Part shown: positions 41,871-46,772 of the stretch, in pieces | How the letters are laid out: every line of letters starts with the position of its first letter | Position numbering within the stretch: the first letter of the stretch is position 1 | Assembly: GCA_030654195.1 (NCBI GenBank) | Contig: JAURXV010000052.1 | Span: 1-46,772 of the forward strand | Source: Syntrophales bacterium | GTDB taxonomy: Bacteria > Desulfobacterota > Syntrophia > Syntrophales > UBA5619 | Length of the DNA stretch: 46,772 bases | Direction of reading: 5' to 3' | The notes under the pieces: model-generated | Seen by the model: the letters and a program-made list of their open reading frames with translations, nothing else | Database searches by the model: none | Told to the model about the DNA's origin: nothing | Translations under genes and position numbers: made by a program

Positions 41871-43049
41871 TCACAATTCCCCCCGGAAGGCGCGGTGCTG
41901 GAGGCTGGCGAAAAGGGCATCCATCTCCGCCAGCGAGGCGCGGTGTGCTGCTTTCAGCTTCTCCACGGCAGTGACACTGCGGGCGAATTCGCGTTGGAGA
42001 TCGAGGGGCGGGAGGGGAATTCGCATGGCTTTCAGTTTTTCACCCGTGAAATGGGCAATAGTAGCAGAAGTCACATGATCTCTAAGCGCCCCGCTGTTTG
42101 AAAGAAAAAAGAGCAACCATGCAAGATATTCTGGATTCGCCAAAGTCTTGTTTGGCCGGGCTCGGTGCAGTGCTTTTTGATAATAGCATTCGGCAAGCTG
42201 TCCTCTCCAAATTGCCGCGCGGCCTGGTTCTCCGCCTTCACAAATAAGTAAGTCGCCATTTTTCAGACGAAATTCTTCGCGGGCTGATGCACCAAAATCC
42301 ATCTTTAAAAGGGTGGTTAGATCGAAATGAAACCATTGGACATTTGCATTCCGAAGATAGGGACGGAGGTGCTTTCCGGTTTGCTGCTTTTGATCAAGCA
42401 TTTTCCCCAGTCTTGACTCACATATTTCTTCGAAAGGGAGCATTGGCCATTTCTTCGGATTCATCGTAGGGTCGCCGAAGAGATCGAGGAAGATGGCTTG
42501 GGTGAGGGTGTCGAGCTGGGCGAGCGCGGCGCGGCGCTTGGCCCTGAGGGCCTCCGCGCGGTCCAGAATCTCTGCAATCCTCCGCTGCTCGGGCAAGGGG
42601 GGGAGGGGGATTCGGGACTCAAGAATTATGCGATCGGAAACAGCAGGATAATTTGCTCCTGTCGCCTTTTTTATCATGTTCTTCACGAACGTTGGCGATT
42701 TAACCCACTGAAATAGATAGGCGCCATCGATAGAATTATTGCACGGTCGAAGGACACAGAAGCCCGTTGAAGCTGTTGATCCGTCAAGTTCTTCAGGCAC
42801 TAGCGCCACGCCATTCAAGTTGGGACGTACAGTTGCGACGAGAACATCACCTTTCGCAATGAGTTGGCGGGCGCGACTTGGCGCGTTCCCGCATACGACT
42901 TCTCGTGAACCAACAATCGACTTTGTGTCCTGGTCGATTGCGCTCAGGTCAATGTAATTGAAGACGTCATCCGACACGGAGCGCAAAGGGTTCCACGTGT
43001 TAGCACAGTCAACCACATCACCAATCGTGACTGTTTTATAGCAACTCAT
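41871..43049 (-). CDS. hsdS: Type I R-M specificity subunit, locus 2
   Basis: This 392-residue HsdS is unrelated in its target domains to that of locus 1. Recognition domain 1 covers ~5-150. Conserved region IPLPPLPEQRRIAEILDRAEALRAKRRAAL (~155-185) is followed by FLDLFGDP. Recognition domain 2 (~205-345) ends with IPLPPLDLQREFARSV, a second helix and QHRAFRGEL. The paired IPLPPL motifs are diagnostic. ATG 43049 overlaps the hsdM stop (ATGA). Much larger open frames extend upstream of this start but are a shadow of hsdM. The middle part is less GC-rich than its flanks, as usual in HsdS. Confidence 0.92.
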   Translation of the reverse strand: MSCYKTVTIGDVVDCANTWNPLRSVSDDVFNYIDLSAIDQDTKSIVGSREVVCGNAPSRARQLIAKGDVLVATVRPNLNGVALVPEELDGSTASTGFCVLRPCNNSIDGAYLFQWVKSPTFVKNMIKKATGANYPAVSDRIILESRIPLPPLPEQRRIAEILDRAEALRAKRRAALAQLDTLTQAIFLDLFGDPTMNPKKWPMLPFEEICESRLGKMLDQKQQTGKHLRPYLRNANVQWFHFDLTTLLKMDFGASAREEFRLKNGDLLICEGGEPGRAAIWRGQLAECYYQKALHRARPNKTLANPEYLAWLLFFLSNSGALRDHVTSATIAHFTGEKLKAMRIPLPPLDLQREFARSVTAVEKLKAAHRASLAEMDALFASLQHRAFRGEL

Positions 43050-44584
43050 CCCAGCATCCCCTCCAACTCCTTCATCCCTTCCTGAATCTCCGCCTCCAGT
43101 GTGGCGAGATCGGCGAGGATCTCTTTCGGCGGGTGGTGGTGGACCTCTTCGTGGACCACCTCCTTGTAACGATTCAGGCTGAGGTCGTAGCCCTGGGCGG
43201 CGATGTCGGCCTTGAGGACGCAGAAGCTCTGGGCGGTCCGGGGGCGCGCGCATTCGGTGCTGTCTCGTTGGGACCAGCGGGCGAGGATATCGGGCAAATT
43301 GTTCTTGGCGTGTTCCGCTTCGGTGAGCGGTTCCTTGGGGACGGGGCCGAGCTTTTCCAGAGGGAGCAGCTCGGTGCGTTTGTCGTCGAGGCTCCAGCCG
43401 TCGGCGGCGACGTCGTAGAACCAGACGTGGTCGGTGCCGCCGGAGTTGGTCTTGGTGAAGAGGAGGATGGCGGTGGAGACGCCAGCGTAAGGTTTGAAGA
43501 CGCCGCTCGGGAGCGAGATCACGCCGTCGAGCTTTTGCTCCTCCACCAAAAGGCGGCGCAGCTCCGTGTGGGCCTTGCTGGAGCCGAAGAGGACGCCGGC
43601 GGGCACGATGACGGCGGCGCGGCCGCCCGGTTTGAGCAGGCGGAGGAACAGGGCGAGAAAGAGCAGCTCCGTCTTCTTGGTCTTGACGATCTGCAGGAGG
43701 TCCTTGGCGGTGTTCTCGTAGTCCAGGGAGCCGGCGAAGGGCGGATTGGTCAGGACGAGGGTGTAGCTTTCCTCGTTGTCCGCGTGGTCCTGGGCCAGCG
43801 AGTCGCGGTAGCGGATGTCGGGGTTCTCCACGCCGTGGAGGAGCATGTTCATCGAGCCGATGCGGAGCATCGTGTTGTCGAAGTCGAAGCCGTGGAACAG
43901 CCGCTGATGGAAGTGCTCCTTGAGCTTCGGGTCGTGGAGGAGATCCGGATAGCGCTCGCGCAGGTACTCGCCGGCGGCGACGAGAAAGCCCGCGGTGCCG
44001 CCGGCCGGGTCGCAGAGGATGTCGTTCGGCGTGGGCGCGGTCAGCTCGACCATGAGGCGGATGATGTGGCGCGGGGTGCGGAACTGTCCGTTCTGGCCGG
44101 CGCTGGCGATCTTGCCGAGCATGTATTCGTAGAGGTCGCCCTTCGTGTCGCGCTCCTCCATCGGCACCTGGTCGATCAGGTCCACCACCTTGGCCAAGAG
44201 CGCCGGGGTGGGGATGGTGAAGCGGGCGTCCTTCATGTGGTTGGCGTAGGTGGAGCCGTTGCAACCCAGCGTGCGGAGGAAGGGGAAGACGTGCTCATCC
44301 ACGACGGCGAATATGTCGGCCGGGGGAAAATTCTTGAAACGCGACCACCGCAGTTCCTGGTAAGGGCGGCCCTTGGGGTCGTTTCCCCCGGGGAAGACGC
44401 GGCGTTCCATCGGCTGTTTGAGCGTGGTGGATTTGTTCTCCTCCAGCGTGTGCAGGTCGTCCAGCCGCCGCAGGAAGAGCAGGTAGGTGATCTGCTCGAT
44501 GACTTCGAGCGGGTTGGAGATCCCCCCGGACCAGAAGGCGTCCCAGATGCGGTCGATTTGATTGCGGAGTTCACCGGTGAGCAT
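43046..44584 (-). CDS. hsdM: Type I R-M methyltransferase subunit, locus 2
   Basis: This 512-residue HsdM makes N6-methyladenine at the site set by HsdS. An N-terminal helical domain (LTGELRNQIDRIWDAFWSGG, ~2-150) is followed by the AdoMet fold with motif I DPAGGTAGFL (D192) and catalytic NPPF (N280). QFRTPRHIIRLMVEL precedes motif I. The C-terminal helices (~440-512) pack on HsdS. Unlike the locus 1 protein it has no HTH domain and keeps the standard NPPF. ATG 44584 is preferred to the GTG at 44596, where the SD would nearly touch the start codon. Gene order is hsdM-hsdS-abiEi-stump-hsdR. Confidence 0.95.
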   Translation of the reverse strand: MLTGELRNQIDRIWDAFWSGGISNPLEVIEQITYLLFLRRLDDLHTLEENKSTTLKQPMERRVFPGGNDPKGRPYQELRWSRFKNFPPADIFAVVDEHVFPFLRTLGCNGSTYANHMKDARFTIPTPALLAKVVDLIDQVPMEERDTKGDLYEYMLGKIASAGQNGQFRTPRHIIRLMVELTAPTPNDILCDPAGGTAGFLVAAGEYLRERYPDLLHDPKLKEHFHQRLFHGFDFDNTMLRIGSMNMLLHGVENPDIRYRDSLAQDHADNEESYTLVLTNPPFAGSLDYENTAKDLLQIVKTKKTELLFLALFLRLLKPGGRAAVIVPAGVLFGSSKAHTELRRLLVEEQKLDGVISLPSGVFKPYAGVSTAILLFTKTNSGGTDHVWFYDVAADGWSLDDKRTELLPLEKLGPVPKEPLTEAEHAKNNLPDILARWSQRDSTECARPRTAQSFCVLKADIAAQGYDLSLNRYKEVVHEEVHHHPPKEILADLATLEAEIQEGMKELEGMLG

Positions 44585-44674
44585 AAGATTGATCACGCCT
44601 TTCTTTTTTTGTACTTATCATTCGCTCCAGAATCCTTTGCTTTTTATGAAAACGGCCTTACTCCTCTATGGAAT

Positions 44675-44703
44675 TTTAAAAGTCCCACATGTTTGTTTGT
44701 CAA
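44675..44703 (-). promoter_or_regulatory. Promoter of hsdM2
   Basis: On the minus strand, TTGACA (44703-44698), a 17-base spacer and TTTAAA (44680-44675) form a good sigma70 promoter about 90 bases upstream of hsdM. CTATGGAA occurs on both sides as a direct repeat on the plus strand and could be a regulator site. Confidence 0.55.
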
Positions 44704-45302
44704 CCACTATGGAAAATTATCTCTATGAAATCAAGATATAAATTGAACCTATGGCGCATCATGCGGTCATGTTGGATAGAAAACGCAGCGAGAATCGGGT
44801 CATTCGATCGATAGACGGTATCAGATTCTGTCGATTTGAGCGTACGGATGATTATTGCCACTTATGATCATAATTTTTCTTTGGCGTTGGCCTGATTGTG
44901 GATTACAGGAAAACAGGCGCATTTTGCATAACCCGAAAATTATCTGCCAAGCCTTTGCACTTTTTAAACCGAATTCAATGATCTGCCCGATCAGCCGCCT
45001 TAAGACTTGTATTTGTTATCAATAGGGATGATATTGACAAAATATAAATAAAGCCGGGCTCTTGCACACCTACCTACCCTTCAGTGGTCGGCAGTTTTCA
45101 GAACTGAGAATTAGCCATTGAAAGAAAGCAACGTCAGCAATTGAGGCGACACAGCCTTCCGCGTGACTGAATGGGTCTTCACTGGACAACGAAGCGCTGA
45201 CGAGACCATATGCCGGCCATTCTCGTGGTATGCCGGAGGGAGTAACCCGGTAATCATCGCCTTCCACCCTCCGCCAGTGCCCCGGTCATCCTGCATTCGT
45301 GG
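44704..45302. other. AT-rich gap between R-M locus 2 and the MFS gene
   Basis: These 599 bases contain no convincing gene; the short frames are out of keeping with local composition. The stretch at about 45075-45130 looks like decayed coding DNA (possibly an insertion-sequence end), but this cannot be shown. Confidence 0.4.
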
Positions 45303-46478
45303 TCACTGTCGCCCCCGCAGCGTCTTTATTCTAAACCTTCCCAGCCAGAGAATTCCGGAGAACCCGGCAAGCAGCACGCCGCTCACCGCAAGAGTACTTG
45401 CGCTTCCCACGGCCGGGAACAGGAGCAAGGACGTGGCGCCGCACGCGGGACCGACAAAAAGCCCGGCGCCGATCATCGCCTCGTGCAGACCGCTGTGCAC
45501 ACCCTTCTCTTCGGAGGCGTTCATCGAATAGTAGAGTGATGAATAGTAGATCAGTCCTACCGTGAGGCCGAAAGCGATTTGCGCGGCAATAAGCGCGGCC
45601 AGGGTGCCAGGGTGGAGCAGGAGGGCGAACGAGCCGGCCATGAGCACGAAGGCCCCACCAAGCCACCTGAAGCGGTAGTGCCATCCGGTCCATCGCCAGA
45701 GCAGGACGAAAACGCCCAGGCGCGCGAACATCCAGACCGAGCAGGCGATGCCGGCGGTCGCGGTCGAGAGCCCGAGCTTCCCGGCGATTGACGGGATGAG
45801 TGGAAGAATGGTGTTGATGGCCACGTACGATAGCGGGTTGGCGATCCACGCCATGTGCATAAAGCGTCCCGCATGTTCGGACGTGATGGCTTCCGGGGCG
45901 TTGATGGCGGAGGGGACGGGGTGACGTTCCCTTTTCGCAACATACACGGTAAGCGGCAGGAGTGCGATTTGCAGCGCATGCAGGCAGAGCGGAACCCAGA
46001 AAAGGCTTTGCATCCCCAATTGTTCAAGCAGAATACCCGCGGTAAAATACGCCGCTGCGCTGCTCGCCGCCCAGGTGACGTTATATATCCCGACCATGTC
46101 CGAGAGCCGCGATCCCGCCTTATCGCTCACGATCGCTTCGAGCGCCGGCCAGGTGAAGCATACGAAGACCGACCACACCGCGAAGACGACCACCTGACCA
46201 AGCGCGGCGTGGAGACACAGAGCGCAGAGAAGCGTTGCCGCGAGCCCACCGAACCCGATGTAAAGCGACCGTACGCATCCGAACCGCTGGGCGAATGCCC
46301 CGCCCTGCCAGGCGGCCACGGCATAGACAATACCGTTCAGCGCGGCCAGAAGCAGGTTTTCGAGCTCGCCGAAACCAAACATGGCCTTCATGTAAAAAAA
46401 CAGAAAGTTGGAATAATATACAACCGCGTAGCAATTGATTAATTCCAGGAGAAAGAACAGGGCTTTTGAGGAAGTCAT
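45303..46478 (-). CDS. Major facilitator superfamily transporter
   Basis: This 391-residue integral membrane protein has about 12 hydrophobic helices in two bundles of six, typical of MFS (PPP-permease/MFS_1-like) transporters. Examples are ALFFLLELINCYAVVYYSNF (TM1) and WSVFVCFTWPALEAIVSD with an MFS-like loop. In the C-terminal half are SLYYSMNASEEKGVHSGLHEAMIGAG and ASTLAVSGVLLAGFSG. A basic loop (VYVAKRERHPVP) separates the halves. The substrate is unknown. Start ATG 46478 has GAGAGG about 11 bases upstream. It stands alone between R-M locus 2 and the partial DUF4338 gene. Confidence 0.88.
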   Translation of the reverse strand: MTSSKALFFLLELINCYAVVYYSNFLFFYMKAMFGFGELENLLLAALNGIVYAVAAWQGGAFAQRFGCVRSLYIGFGGLAATLLCALCLHAALGQVVVFAVWSVFVCFTWPALEAIVSDKAGSRLSDMVGIYNVTWAASSAAAYFTAGILLEQLGMQSLFWVPLCLHALQIALLPLTVYVAKRERHPVPSAINAPEAITSEHAGRFMHMAWIANPLSYVAINTILPLIPSIAGKLGLSTATAGIACSVWMFARLGVFVLLWRWTGWHYRFRWLGGAFVLMAGSFALLLHPGTLAALIAAQIAFGLTVGLIYYSSLYYSMNASEEKGVHSGLHEAMIGAGLFVGPACGATSLLLFPAVGSASTLAVSGVLLAGFSGILWLGRFRIKTLRGRQ

Positions 46479-46525
46479 TGACGTTGCGGCCTCTCAGGGT
46501 TTATCCACCGCGACTCGCATGAAAT

Positions 46526-46562
46526 AAATTCTTGCATTTCATAGGAATGAAATCAAGAATTT
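46526..46562. repeat. Inverted repeat between MFS and DUF4338 genes
   Basis: AAATTCTTGCATTTCAT (46526-46542) and ATGAAATCAAGAATTT (46547-46562) are inverted copies with one bulged base and a 4-base loop (AGGA). Lying between two divergent genes, it could be a shared operator or a hairpin, or the end of a mobile unit. Confidence 0.5.
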
Positions 46563-46657
46563 CTTCAGGGGTGACTGACGTAACGATTCAGTCTCGAGTG
46601 GGGGGGTATGTAATATTTCACTGGACTCGGCGAAAGATTTGAGATATACGGAAGGCC

Positions 46658-46772
46658 ATGAGCAATGGCATGGTCATCCAGGGGCGTTTACTAAGCAGCG
46701 ACGATATCGATATCGTTCGAGAGATAATTGTTTCCAATCCATCCTGGAGACGGACACGCATATCTCAGGAAC
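46658..46772 (+). CDS. DUF4338/DruA-like protein, N-terminus only (runs off window)
   Basis: An open frame from ATG 46658 runs to the last base (38 codons). Its product IQGRLLSSDDIDIVREIIVSNPSWRRTRISQE resembles the start of DUF4338 proteins ('GR.L...DI..IR.LI..NP.WsR..LS..LC'). The family includes the DruA protein of Druantia anti-phage systems and many stand-alone copies linked to mobile elements. The SD is GGAAGG, only 1-2 bases before this ATG; the in-frame ATG at 46670 is an alternative start. Which subfamily it belongs to cannot be told from 38 codons. Confidence 0.6.
   Translation, partial: MSNGMVIQGRLLSSDDIDIVREIIVSNPSWRRTRISQE

Noticed and set aside
43133-44728. 531-codon plus-strand frame opposite hsdM2
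   Set aside because: It is antisense to hsdM, whose motifs are certain. The product is Val/Gly/Glu-rich with no recognisable motif.
45070-45130. Possible insertion-sequence remnant
   Set aside because: The resemblance is vague; no transposase motif or paired inverted ends could be shown.
46658-46772. Calling a Druantia system
   Set aside because: Only 38 codons of a DUF4338-like protein are visible, and many DUF4338 genes are not part of Druantia.

Overview
The window is a high-GC chromosomal segment of an anaerobic, Gram-negative bacterium, most likely a Desulfobacterota/Syntrophia-type deltaproteobacterium. This is inferred from gene content and is not proven. The supporting genes are an anaerobic-type hydroxylamine reductase (Hcp) with an FNR/HcpR-like box, an outer-membrane TolC efflux operon, a tripartite tricarboxylate (TTT) transporter and GGGACAG-type intergenic palindromes. 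No rRNA, tRNA, CRISPR array or integrase was seen.

Layout. 1-464 is the 3' end of alanine dehydrogenase with a strong terminator. 606-8809 is type I restriction-modification locus 1: an XRE-HTH/HsdM fusion, HsdS, a frameshifted Schlafen/AlbA_2-type ATPase, HsdR and a YgjP-like zinc peptidase. 9241-12753 is a SIR2-HerA anti-phage pair followed by an overlapping gene for a small KTSC-domain protein. 12907-13297 holds an MNT nucleotidyltransferase and a stump of its HEPN partner. 13351-18392 is sbcD-sbcC.

18426-36932 looks like ordinary chromosome: a UPF0178 protein, transketolase, a TolC/MacA/ABC/two-permease efflux operon, a 36-residue basic protein, hcp, glucokinase, cutA, an rRNA-methyltransferase-like SpoU protein, and an operon of a DHDPS-family aldolase, a D-2-hydroxyacid dehydrogenase and the TctB-TctA-TctC transporter.

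37562-44584 (minus strand) is type I R-M locus 2: hsdM, hsdS, an AbiEi-type antitoxin with an inverted-repeat operator, a 50-codon stump that looks like the AbiEii toxin C-terminus, and hsdR. An MFS transporter follows (minus strand), then the first codons of a DUF4338/DruA-like gene run off the right edge.

How it fits together. Two defence islands flank about 19 kb of housekeeping and transport genes. Most genes inside the islands overlap by 1-11 bases (ATGA, GTGA, TAATG or TGATG junctions), which indicates translational coupling. Several toxin or accessory genes are decayed (HEPN, AbiEii, Schlafen-like) while their partners stay intact. The most novel-looking item is the KTSC gene welded to SIR2-HerA. 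Next are the HTH-methylase fusion with a palindrome over its own promoter, the AbiEi/AbiEii stump inside a type I operon, a 58-bp perfect palindrome inside the efflux operon, and an in-frame palindrome inserted in sbcC.
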